From contig CAIOYD010000063.1 in NCBI GenBank assembly GCA_903862415.1, positions 1-64,000 on the forward strand: a stretch of 64,000 nt of DNA, read 5' to 3'. Below are positions 43,039 through 51,097 of this stretch, piece after piece (position 1 is the first letter of the stretch; every line of letters begins with the position of its first letter). The DNA is from an uncultured Oxalobacteraceae bacterium (GTDB lineage: Bacteria > Pseudomonadota > Gammaproteobacteria > Burkholderiales > Burkholderiaceae_D). The position numbers were made by a program, and so were the translations under genes. The notes beneath the pieces were generated by a model. That model saw only the letters and a program-made list of their open reading frames with translations, was not told the origin of the DNA and did no database searches.

Positions 43039-43356
43039 TCAGGTGGATTTAAATGCCCGCAGCCGGTCAAGTTCCTGCTGCAACAGTTCGTTGCGGCAGA
43101 TCAGGGTCAGGGCCAGCACCATGCCATGAAGGTCAAGTTCAAAATCATCACGCAGTCGCCGCGCTCTATGAGCGATGACTATACTTTGAAGTGAAAATAT
43201 GCGTGGCCGGGTTACATCATACAGCGGAATAATGACCGCATTGTCGATCAACTCTTCAAGCTCAATGACGGACAGACCAGACTCTTCTAACAAATATTGG
43301 GCCGAACAGGCATCGTCCTCATCGGGGCTGATGCATTCTGAATGCAGTATAGTCAT
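43039..43356 (-). CDS. cbpM: CbpM, modulator of the DnaJ-like co-chaperone CbpA
   Basis: 105 residues. MerR-like small regulator: L-L-E-E-S-G-L-S-V-I-E-L-E-E-L-I-D-N-A-V-I-I-P at 23-45, then R-A-R-R-L-R-D-D-F-E-L-D-L-H-G-M, which matches the CbpM helix that binds the CbpA J-domain. It starts 13 bases after the cbpA remnant. Since the J-domain of the neighbouring cbpA has been lost, CbpM no longer has its partner encoded here. Confidence 0.85.
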   Translation of the reverse strand: MTILHSECISPDEDDACSAQYLLEESGLSVIELEELIDNAVIIPLYDVTRPRIFSLQSIVIAHRARRLRDDFELDLHGMVLALTLICRNELLQQELDRLRAFKST

Positions 43357-43369
43357 GGTGTGCCTTGGG

Positions 43370-43693
43370 TTAAGCGCGCGGATTAAAATTGGAAACGGCT
43401 GCCAGCTGGCTATATAGCTCCTGTTCAGCTTTGCTCACCTGAGCAGGAACGACTATCTTCACAAGCGCATACAGATCGCCGGGATTACCCAATAAGCTGG
43501 GAAGACCGCGTCCGCTGAGGCGCATTTTTTGACCTGCTGTGGTGCCAGGCTTTACCGTCAGCGCTACTTCACCTCCGAGGGTGCGAACCGGAATGGTGGC
43601 ACCCAGTATGGCTTCCCAGGGGGTGAGCGCCAGATCGAACACCAGATCGCGACCACTGACCCGAAACAGCGGATGTGAGGCCAGATTCCAGAT
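43370..43693 (-). pseudogene. cbpA: cbpA remnant: C-terminal domain of DnaJ-like co-chaperone only
   Basis: The frame ending at 43370 encodes A-S-H-P-L-F-R-V-S-G-R-D-L, P-W-E-A-I-L-G-A-T-I-P-V-R-T-L and G-D-L-Y-A-L-V-K-I-V-V-P, which is the last third of CbpA (about 105 of 310 residues). The J-domain with its HPD motif and the first client-binding domain are missing. Upstream of about 43693 the homology switches abruptly to a different gene (see 43694-44039). Any protein made would need an internal start such as the ATG at 43804, giving an odd 144-residue product. Most likely a deletion scar. Confidence 0.8.
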
Positions 43694-44039
43694 CACAATT
43701 AATCCCACCGTAATAACCGGTGTGATCTCCCCAATAACCTCGGTGCCAGCGATACTGATTTTGATCCACATCCCAGTAACCAGGTGTCCAGAGTGCGCCC
43801 ACATACGGCGGATTTACCCATGTTCCCGGAACCCAGTAATAATCATTCTCCTGGTCATTCCATGCCCAATACCCCGGGGTCCACAAATATCCATCGTCTG
43901 GAATAACCGGCTGGTTATACACCGGCAGCGGGGGTGGCGCGACATTAACACCAATATATAAATCAATTTGTGCTTGTGCCAGAGTCACCATAGTCAGCAA
44001 CAGCGTAAGCAGAACAGGTTTGAAGTAACGGGTTTGCAT
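43694..44039 (-). pseudogene. YXWXGXW-repeat secreted protein, 3' truncated and fused to cbpA sequence
   Basis: Starts at ATG 44039 with signal peptide MQTRYFKPVLLTLLLTMVTL ending AQA. The mature part is V-N-V-A-P-P-P-L-P-V-Y followed by three repeats of the form Y-x-W-x-P-G-x-W (L-W-T-P-G-Y-W, Y-W-V-P-G-T-W, R-W-H-R-G-Y-W). Homology stops after Y-Y-G-G-I-N at about 43698, where the family normally continues with Gly/Tyr/Phe-rich sequence. The frame then runs out of phase through cbpA DNA and ends at 43569, giving a 156-residue chimera. The role of this family in the envelope is unknown. Confidence 0.78.
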
Positions 44040-44162
44040 ACAAGTCCATTCAGGTCGCGCACGGCGACGACAGGGGGTTTTTTCAGAAAACCCTATCATG
44101 ACTTAGTGAACAAGAATGTCTGTTTGCTGGCGTACATAGCAGCAATCGATTTGAGAAAGTAA

Positions 44163-44525
44163 CTATTCGCAGATGGCAATGATTTGATTTAATATTTCAC
44201 CAGCAAGCACGACTACTTCTTCCGGGGCTTGTTTCCATGGGTGCGGTTTTGCCTCACGCAGTCGCCAATCAAAACTTTTTGGCTGATGTGCCAGAACGAA
44301 ACCGACTTTACCCTGTTTGCCAACAAATTTAACTGCAAAGGGATTGGTTTCGTTGGATTCAGCCGTCGTCATCGGCAGTCCGATGACGATTCTGGTACGG
44401 TTATTAAATTCTTTGGGCGACAGGACCAGCAAAGGATGAACATCTTTCATTTCGCGTCCCACCTGAGGATTAAAATCTATGCAGATAATGTCGCGACGTT
44501 CAGGTAGCCAGATTTTTCCGGCCAT
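44163..44525 (-). CDS. mazF: MazF/PemK-family endoribonuclease toxin
   Basis: 120 residues. SH3-like barrel motifs R-R-D-I-I-C-I-D-F-N-P-Q-V-G-R-E, L-V-L-S-P-K-E-F-N, G-L-P-M-T-T and L-A-H-Q-P-K-S-F-D-W-R. The arginine used by E. coli MazF in catalysis (H-R-P) aligns with histidine here (V-H-P). This may be a subfamily trait rather than a defect, since the rest is conserved. Cleaves mRNA when free of antitoxin. Its ATG overlaps the antitoxin stop (TGATG), the usual coupling. The antitoxin looks truncated. Confidence 0.87.
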   Translation of the reverse strand: MAGKIWLPERRDIICIDFNPQVGREMKDVHPLLVLSPKEFNNRTRIVIGLPMTTAESNETNPFAVKFVGKQGKVGFVLAHQPKSFDWRLREAKPHPWKQAPEEVVVLAGEILNQIIAICE

Positions 44526-44689
44526 CAGAACACCTCGGCACCGAGGCGACCTGAAGACAACACCTCACCGCCATGCGTGTCAGGATCAAACGCCTGCAAA
44601 CGTTGTTCCAGTGTGAGTTTTGGTGAGCCTTTGCGATACACGGTCACACCAAAATCATCAGTAGAAACTTCCACTGGCTGTCCAGCCAC
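44525..44689 (-). CDS. Truncated MazE-like antitoxin (C-terminal part)
   Basis: 54 residues from GTG 44689, which has GGAG 8 bases upstream. The tail L-T-L-E-Q-R-L-Q-A-F-D-P-D-T-H-G-G-E-V followed by G-A-E-V-F is the toxin-wrapping C-terminus of MazE antitoxins partnered with this MazF group. The N-terminal K-W-G-N-S-x-x-V-R-I-P strand of the AbrB DNA-binding domain is absent; upstream in frame there are only 17 codons before a stop and none look like it. The product might neutralise MazF but not bind DNA. Confidence 0.65.
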   Translation of the reverse strand: MAGQPVEVSTDDFGVTVYRKGSPKLTLEQRLQAFDPDTHGGEVLSSGRLGAEVF

Positions 44690-44867
44690 AAGAAAAACTC
44701 CGTGGTGGAAATCTGCACCAATATTTGTTTTCAGATTACGTCATCCTGCATGCACGCTTTGACACCATCATCTATTTGCTTTCAGTCAGACATCACCGGC
44801 AACTGTCGTTTAACTTTAAACTACTCTGGTAACATAGCGCCAACACGATACTCGACATTCCACTTCC

Positions 44868-46124
44868 ATGACATTTTACCAATCAACCGCACCCTCCCCT
44901 GCTTATCCGGCACTGCAAACCAACCTCAGCTGTGAAGTCTGCATCATCGGTGCCGGTTATGCCGGACTGGCGACGGCCGCCAGCTTGCTTGAGCGCGGCA
45001 TAAAAAATATCGTCCTTCTTGAAGCAGAATACGTGGGCTACGGTGCCTCCGGACGCAATGGAGGTTTTGTGTTTGGCGGTTTCAGTCTGGGCAACCAGGC
45101 ATTGATCAAGCAACTGGGACTGGCCAGAACGCGTCATTTATATCAACTGACTCTGGACTCGGTTGAGTTGATACGACAGCGTATCGATAAATACACCATC
45201 GACTGCGAAAAAAATGACAGCGGTGTGTTGCTGGCCAACTGGTTTGATGATGAACGCATCCTGACCCAACAACAACAATTCATGCAGCAGCAGTTTCATG
45301 TTGACTGGGAACTCTGGTCATGCGAACAGACCCGTGAAAAATTGCACAGCCAGCGCTATTTTGGTGCCTTGCATGAAAAAAATGCCTTCCATTTCCATCC
45401 ACTCAAGTATGCACAAGGCCTGGCCGCAACGCTGGTGGCTAAAGGTTTGCAGCTATATGAAGGTGCGCGTGTAAATAAGATCGACAGCAGCACCGGCGAA
45501 AAAATTGTTCATACCCGGCATGGTCAGGTCAAGGCACAGCATGTCGTGATCTGTTGTGGCGGTTATATTGATCAGCTCAAACCGGCATTATCACGTTCGG
45601 TACTGCCCATCACTACGTTCGCCATGGCCACAGAACCGTTGGGTGAGCGACTCGATGAAGCACTTTCCACATCTGCAGCAGTCTATGATACCCGGTTTGC
45701 CTTTGATTATTACCGGCCGCTGGCGGATAGCCGGATACTGTGGGGCGGAAGAATTTCCATCTTTAATCCGCATCCACGAGAAATTGCCCGACTGTTATAT
45801 GACGATATGGTTAAAGTCTATCCACAGCTCGCTGGTGTCAAAGTAGAACATGCGTGGAGCGGAAAAATGAGTTATGCCCGTCACCAAATGCCACAAATCG
45901 GACAACTGCCCGACGGTCTCTGGTATGGTATGGGCTTTGGTGGCCACGGCATCAGCACCACCACACTGGCCGGAGAAGTGCTCGCTGATGCCATCGCTAC
46001 CCGACAACCCTTACCCTCAGGCCTGGAGCAATTTGGCTTGCCGGCCAGTTTTGGGGCGCTAGGTTTATTAGCTGCCCAATGTACCTACTGGTATTACGGG
46101 TTACGTGATCGATGGAAGGAATAA
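44868..46124 (+). CDS. FAD-dependent amine/amino acid oxidase (DAO fold, PuuB-like)
   Basis: 418 residues. FAD-binding I-I-G-A-G-Y-A-G-L near residue 27, then Y-G-A-S-G-R-N-G-G-F-V-F-G-G typical of gamma-glutamylputrescine oxidase and related deaminating oxidases, and the C-terminal FAD contact G-F-G-G-H-G-I-S-T-T-T-L-A-G. Oxidises an amine or amino acid to an imine, passing electrons to oxygen or quinone. No polyamine genes adjoin it, so substrate is open. Monocistronic as far as can be seen. Confidence 0.87.
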   Translation: MTFYQSTAPSPAYPALQTNLSCEVCIIGAGYAGLATAASLLERGIKNIVLLEAEYVGYGASGRNGGFVFGGFSLGNQALIKQLGLARTRHLYQLTLDSVELIRQRIDKYTIDCEKNDSGVLLANWFDDERILTQQQQFMQQQFHVDWELWSCEQTREKLHSQRYFGALHEKNAFHFHPLKYAQGLAATLVAKGLQLYEGARVNKIDSSTGEKIVHTRHGQVKAQHVVICCGGYIDQLKPALSRSVLPITTFAMATEPLGERLDEALSTSAAVYDTRFAFDYYRPLADSRILWGGRISIFNPHPREIARLLYDDMVKVYPQLAGVKVEHAWSGKMSYARHQMPQIGQLPDGLWYGMGFGGHGISTTTLAGEVLADAIATRQPLPSGLEQFGLPASFGALGLLAAQCTYWYYGLRDRWKE

Positions 46125-46227
46125 AGCGAAGTTTGAATCGCCGATAAAATTCACACGTTACGAATACACCTTGATTTTATTGCTCTACACCAAATAGAAT
46201 GGCGCGTTAGCTTTTTGGGAAAACACT

Positions 46228-47418
46228 GTGAAAATTCTTATCGGCGTGCTGAGTATCGTGATCTTTCTGGGTCTGGCTTTTGTAGCCAGTTATGATCGGA
46301 AGCGCATTCGTGCCAAACCGCTGCTGACCCTGTTGGGGCTGCAGTTTTTTTTCGCCTGGGTGATGCTCAATTCCAATGCTGGCCGGATAGTTATCAATGG
46401 CATCGTCGCCCTGTTTGATGAATTGCTCAAATTTGCTGCCGTGGGGATCAACTTTGTTTTTGGTGGTCTGGTCAATCAAAACAGCTTCTCGTTTTTTTTC
46501 AGCGTCCTCATGCCGATTGTATTTATCTCGGCACTAATCGGGATTTTGCAACACTGGAAAATTCTCGATCTGGTCATCCGGGTCATCGGCTTGTTGCTCT
46601 CCAAAGTCAATGGCATGGGCAAGCTGGAGTCCTATAATGCCGTGGCCTCGGCTATTCTGGGGCAGTCCGAAGTCTTCATCTCAATCAAAAAACAGTTGCC
46701 GCAACTCTCAGAACAACGTCTGTACACGCTGTGCACTTCGGCCATGTCGGCGGTATCGGCGGCCATTCTGGCTGCCTATATGCAGTTGATTGAACCGCGC
46801 TATGTGGTCTGCGCAGTGGTGCTCAATCTGTTCGGCGGCTTTATTATTGCCTCGGTCATCAATCCGTATGTGGTCAGTGGGCCGGATGATGTACTGAGCG
46901 TCAAAGACACACAGCAGAGTTTTTTTGAAATGCTGGGGGAATATATTCTTGACGGCTTCAAAATTGCCGTGATTGTGGCTGCCATGCTGGTGGGTTTTAT
47001 TGCCCTCATTGCCATGGCCAATGGGCTGTTTATGTCTGTATTTGACATCAGTTTTCAGCATTTTTTGGGTTATCTGTTTGCGCCACTGGCATTTTTAACT
47101 GGTATTGCCTGGCATGATTCCGTCGCCGCGGGCAGCATTATGGCGACCAAACTGATCAGTAACGAATTCGTCGCCATGCAAGACCTCAAAAGCACACTCG
47201 ACACTGGCCGGGTACTGTTTGATGAGCGCAGTCGCGCTATTCTTTCGGTGTTTCTGGTGTCGTTTGCCAATTTCGGCTCCATCGGCATTATTTGCGGCAC
47301 CATTCGTGCGCTCGATACCAATCAGGGAAATAGTGTGGCGCGGTTTGGCTTTAAATTGCTCTACGGAGCTTCGCTGGTGAGTTTTCTGAGTGCTACCGTG
47401 GTGGGATTGGTGCTTTGA
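46228..47418 (+). CDS. Concentrative nucleoside transporter (NupC/CNT family)
   Basis: 396 residues, starting with GTG at 46228. Hydrophobic throughout, with the CNT signature G-Q-S-E-V-F-I-S-I-K-K-Q-L-P (about residue 149) and G-I-A-W-H-D-S-V-A-A-G in the second half, where glutamate and serine contact the nucleoside base and ribose. Imports nucleosides with protons or sodium. It lies upstream, same strand, of a secreted SAM-cleaving enzyme whose product is adenosine; an REP-like hairpin and 225 bases separate them, so it may be its own transcript. Confidence 0.92.
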   Translation: MKILIGVLSIVIFLGLAFVASYDRKRIRAKPLLTLLGLQFFFAWVMLNSNAGRIVINGIVALFDELLKFAAVGINFVFGGLVNQNSFSFFFSVLMPIVFISALIGILQHWKILDLVIRVIGLLLSKVNGMGKLESYNAVASAILGQSEVFISIKKQLPQLSEQRLYTLCTSAMSAVSAAILAAYMQLIEPRYVVCAVVLNLFGGFIIASVINPYVVSGPDDVLSVKDTQQSFFEMLGEYILDGFKIAVIVAAMLVGFIALIAMANGLFMSVFDISFQHFLGYLFAPLAFLTGIAWHDSVAAGSIMATKLISNEFVAMQDLKSTLDTGRVLFDERSRAILSVFLVSFANFGSIGIICGTIRALDTNQGNSVARFGFKLLYGASLVSFLSATVVGLVL

Positions 47419-47427
47419 TTGACCAGC

Positions 47428-47460
47428 GGTGTATTACGCCTCACGGCTAATACACACTAC
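47428..47460 (-). repeat. REP-like unit 3
   Basis: Arms GTGTATTA (47429-47436) and TAATACAC (47448-47455) around CGCCTCACGGC, then ACTACA. Nearly the same as the unit at 42990-43025 and likewise just after a gene end (10 bases beyond the nucleoside transporter stop). Confidence 0.65.
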
Positions 47461-47643
47461 ATAGCCTTCTGTGTCTTTTCTCTTTGCTTATGTAAATTTG
47501 TTCTTAATGCCCTGTGTGAATCAGGTATAGAATACCGAATGTTGTCAGATAGCATCACTTAAGCTCTGGGGCATTACCCCGTGCTATAGTCCCAAAGTGC
47601 TGAAAACACCGATTTTTACGACCCTTCTTCAATTAAAAAAAAT

Positions 47644-48561
47644 ATGAATATTCTGAAAAAATTAGTTATGATTGCCACTTTGGCAACTACAGTGGGTTTA
47701 GCTCAGGCACGTACACCGCTGGTGCTGATGACCGATTTCGGTCAGGGTGACGGCGCCGTTTCTGCCATGCGTGGCGTGGCATTTGGGGTTGATCCACAAT
47801 TGTCAATTTCTGATTTAACCCATCAGATTCCTACCTACGATATCTGGATCGCGGCGTATCGTCTGTACCAGACCGTCAATTACTGGCCAGAAGGCAGCGT
47901 ATTTGTGACCGTGGTGGACCCCGGTGTGGGCACGGAACGTAAATCGGTGGTATTAAAAACCCGTAACGGCCGTTACTTTGTCGGCCCGAATAACGGCATG
48001 TACACCCTCATTGCCGAGCGCGACGGGATTGCTGAAATGCGCGAAATCGATGAAAAGGTTAACCGTCTGCCAGGTTCCGGTGACAGTTACACGTTCCACG
48101 GTCGCGACGTCTATGCTTATACCGGCGCACGCCTGGCATCGGGCAGCATCACGTTTGAACAAGTGGGCCCCCTCCTGGCTCCGGATAGTCTGATCAAAAT
48201 TCATTACCAACAACCTGAACATAGCGGCAACACCCTGCGCGGCAACATTCCGGTATTGGATGTCAACTATGGCAATGTCTGGACCAATATTCCTAAATCC
48301 TTGCTCAACGACTTGGGCGTCGTCGCTGGCGATGTACTGACAGTACGGATTTACCATCAGGACAAAAAAATCGCCACACTGGCAGTGCCATTTGAAAACT
48401 CCTTTGGTGGTGTCAAGGAAGGCAAACCCCTGTCATATGTTAACAGCCTGCTGAATTTTTCACTGGCGATCAATCAAGGTGATTTTGCCAAAAAATATCA
48501 CATTCAGTCCGGTTTTGACTGGCATGTCGAAATTGAAAAAGCTGCCGCAGCCAAAAAATAA
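47644..48561 (+). CDS. Secreted SAM hydroxide adenosyltransferase (DUF62 family)
   Basis: 305 residues. Signal peptide (1-22, ending A-Q-A), so the enzyme is periplasmic, unlike the cytosolic DUF62 proteins usually studied. The two-domain DUF62 fold shows T-D-F-G (Asp31), D-L-T-H-Q-I (about 57), V-V-D-P-G-V-G-T-E-R and V-G-P-N-N-G. The catalytic triad of the family, Asp-Arg-His, is present as Asp92, Arg99 and His152. The reaction is hydrolysis of S-adenosylmethionine to adenosine and methionine, or the related halide chemistry. A TonB-dependent receptor follows after 52 bases and a nucleoside transporter precedes it. Secretion implies an extracellular source of substrate. Confidence 0.9.
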   Translation: MNILKKLVMIATLATTVGLAQARTPLVLMTDFGQGDGAVSAMRGVAFGVDPQLSISDLTHQIPTYDIWIAAYRLYQTVNYWPEGSVFVTVVDPGVGTERKSVVLKTRNGRYFVGPNNGMYTLIAERDGIAEMREIDEKVNRLPGSGDSYTFHGRDVYAYTGARLASGSITFEQVGPLLAPDSLIKIHYQQPEHSGNTLRGNIPVLDVNYGNVWTNIPKSLLNDLGVVAGDVLTVRIYHQDKKIATLAVPFENSFGGVKEGKPLSYVNSLLNFSLAINQGDFAKKYHIQSGFDWHVEIEKAAAAKK

Positions 48562-48613
48562 TTTATCTGGCTCAAACTTCCTGTTTACATATACATAAAA
48601 TAAAAGAGCAACC

Positions 48614-51010
48614 ATGTTTACTAAAAAAAATCATCGCCTTTATCAAGCCCTCGTCATGGCCGGTTTAGTTGTAGCACCACTGAGCTATGCAGCTGAACCG
48701 CTTAGTGCAGACGCCGCAGCACAAGAAATACAAACGGTTTCCATTGTTGGTTCACGCGCCAAAGTGCGCTCGCTGTTTGACAGCGATGTCCCGGTGGATG
48801 TGTTCACCGCTCAGGATATTGAACATGCAGCAAGCACTGGTGAGTTGGGCCAGTTACTGCAAAATCTGTCGCCCTCCATCAATATGCCGCGCGCTTCGGC
48901 CAGCGGCACTTCCGACACCGTGCGCACCATTCAGTTACGTGGTCTGGCTCCGGATGAAGTGCTCATTCTGGTTAATGGCAAACGCTGGCATCCGAATGCC
49001 ACCATGGATCAGGAAGGCCTGTTCCAGGGGACTGTTTCAGTCGATCTGAATACCATTCCAGTCAGTGCGATTGAACGCATTGAAGTGCTGCGTGACGGTG
49101 CTGGCTCACAATACGGCAGTGATGCTGTGGCCGGTGTGATCAATATCATTCTGAAAAAGGCTCCCCAGGGAACTGAAACCTATGTCTCCTATGGTGGAAA
49201 TCACACGCCGTTTGCCCCTACCGGCAAAACCATCACAGACGGACAGAACTTTCAGGCCGGTGCCAATACCGGTTTAAAAATCGGTGAAAAAGGGTATGTG
49301 CGCTTTGGTTTTGACTATCAGGATAAAAACGCCACCAATCGTGCCGGTCCTTCGGATGATTCTTCCTGGAAGAGTACTCCTGCCGATCAGGCGCTGGTAG
49401 GTCAGGTGTTATTCAAATCAGGCGATCCAAAACTGTACAATACCAATCTGTTTTATAACGGCGCTGTGCCGCTCGGTAATGATCTGGAACTGTATTCGTT
49501 TGCCACATTCAATAATCGCCGCGCTTTCGGTACCGGCTTCTTCCGCTGGCCTGGTGATCCGGGCAATGTGCTGGCGATTTATCCCAACGGTTTCCTGCCA
49601 CGCACCGTCAACACCAGCAAAGATGCTGGCGCTGTCGTAGGTGTGCGTGGCGAAGTCGGCGAATGGAATGTGGATTTAAGTTTGCGTCTTGGTCGTAGCG
49701 CCTTCAGCTACAATCTGGAACATACCGTCAACTCGTCACTCGACGCAGCCAGCCCGACCTCGTTCCATTTAGCCAATTTCATTTCAGCCCAACAGGGTAT
49801 CAACATTGATGCCCATCGCAGCTTTGATGGCTTGCTGTCAGCTCCGGTGAATCTGGCACTGGGTGCAGAACTGCAACACGACACCTATGTTACCGAAGCC
49901 GGTGATGCCGCTTCCTATCAGGCAGGTCCGGACATCAACGGTCAACCCGGATCCCAGGGCGATCCGGGGTTACTGCCAGCGAATGCGGTCAATCTGGCAC
50001 GCAATAACAAATCGATTTATGTCGACATTGACAGTGATCTGACCAAAAACCTGCTCGTTGGTGCTGCAGCCCGTTATTCTGAACTCGGTGACAGTGGCAA
50101 CAAGGCTACCGGTAAATTGTCTGCGCGTTATAAATTCACGCCGGATCTGCTGGTGCGGGCTTCGGTCTCCAACAGCTACCGTGCTCCGGAGCTGGCGCAA
50201 ATTGGTTTCCGCAACACCGTGCTGGGCTTTGATAATTCTGGCCTGCTGTCCAACGTCGCACTGATTCCGGCAACCGATACTCTGGCACGCCAACAGGGTG
50301 CGCAGCCGTTAAAACCAGAAACTTCGGTCAATGAAACTCTGGGACTGGCCTTCCGGGCATCCAGCGACACCAACGTGACGCTCGACACCTATCAGATCAA
50401 GATCAAGGACCGGATTTCGCTCTCCAGTCCGATTAGCATCAGTGATCCTGCCTACCCTAGCCTGAATGCTGTCAACTTCCTCACCAATGCACTCGACACC
50501 ACCACCGTGGGTGTGGATGCAGTAATTTTGCATGAAATTAAACTGGCCGGCAGCAAGCTCAATCTGACCGCGGCGATGAATTACAATCATAACAAACTGG
50601 ATTCAGTCCGAACCGGCATCAATGGTGCGGCTCTGTTTTATGATAAAACGCTCTATGATCTGATCCATGAAACACCATCGACCAAATTGCTTTTCAGCGC
50701 TGACTGGCATGTCAATCAGTGGGATTTGACTGGCCGGGTAACCCGCTATGGCTCTTTGTCGGTAATGTCGTATGATTCGGCCAGCCCGCCGATGGATTTC
50801 CATGCAGCCTGGGTACTGGATCTGGAAGCCAAGTATGCGTTGAGCAGCTCCACCTCGATCGTGGTTGGCAGCAACAATATAACCAATCAATATCCTACTC
50901 GTACCAGCAATCCGAGCGATAGTTATGCTGGTGCTTTTCCATATAACTTTGTCTCACCTGTCGGCATGAATGGTGCCTATTACTATGCGCGTTTAAATTA
51001 TAATTTCTGA
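48614..51010 (+). CDS. TonB-dependent receptor paired with secreted DUF62 enzyme
   Basis: 798 residues. Signal peptide ending S-Y-A-A, a TonB-box-like E-I-Q-T-V-S-I-V-G-S-R, plug with Q-L-R-G-L-A-P-D-E-V-L-I-L-V-N-G-K-R and E-V-L-R-D-G-A-G-S-Q-Y-G-S-D-A-V-A-G-V, then the barrel ending in Y-Y-A-R-L-N-Y-N-F (terminal Phe as expected). It is of the V-L-V-N-G-K-R plug subtype often linked to organic nutrients rather than siderophores. Directly downstream of the DUF62 gene and followed by a strong terminator, so the two genes form one unit. Confidence 0.9.
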   Translation: MFTKKNHRLYQALVMAGLVVAPLSYAAEPLSADAAAQEIQTVSIVGSRAKVRSLFDSDVPVDVFTAQDIEHAASTGELGQLLQNLSPSINMPRASASGTSDTVRTIQLRGLAPDEVLILVNGKRWHPNATMDQEGLFQGTVSVDLNTIPVSAIERIEVLRDGAGSQYGSDAVAGVINIILKKAPQGTETYVSYGGNHTPFAPTGKTITDGQNFQAGANTGLKIGEKGYVRFGFDYQDKNATNRAGPSDDSSWKSTPADQALVGQVLFKSGDPKLYNTNLFYNGAVPLGNDLELYSFATFNNRRAFGTGFFRWPGDPGNVLAIYPNGFLPRTVNTSKDAGAVVGVRGEVGEWNVDLSLRLGRSAFSYNLEHTVNSSLDAASPTSFHLANFISAQQGINIDAHRSFDGLLSAPVNLALGAELQHDTYVTEAGDAASYQAGPDINGQPGSQGDPGLLPANAVNLARNNKSIYVDIDSDLTKNLLVGAAARYSELGDSGNKATGKLSARYKFTPDLLVRASVSNSYRAPELAQIGFRNTVLGFDNSGLLSNVALIPATDTLARQQGAQPLKPETSVNETLGLAFRASSDTNVTLDTYQIKIKDRISLSSPISISDPAYPSLNAVNFLTNALDTTTVGVDAVILHEIKLAGSKLNLTAAMNYNHNKLDSVRTGINGAALFYDKTLYDLIHETPSTKLLFSADWHVNQWDLTGRVTRYGSLSVMSYDSASPPMDFHAAWVLDLEAKYALSSSTSIVVGSNNITNQYPTRTSNPSDSYAGAFPYNFVSPVGMNGAYYYARLNYNF

Positions 51011-51045
51011 TCTTCTGTGCAGTAACAGGTAACGGGTACTCTCAG

Positions 51046-51076
51046 CGGCCTCCGGTTTTCCGGGGGCCGTTTTTTT
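51046..51076 (+). terminator. Rho-independent terminator after the TonB receptor
   Basis: Stem CGGCCTCCGG / CCGGGGGCCG (one G-T pair), TTTT loop, followed by seven T. Begins 36 bases after the stop codon. Confidence 0.92.
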
Positions 51077-51097
51077 GATCGCAGTTGAATTGCTGCT

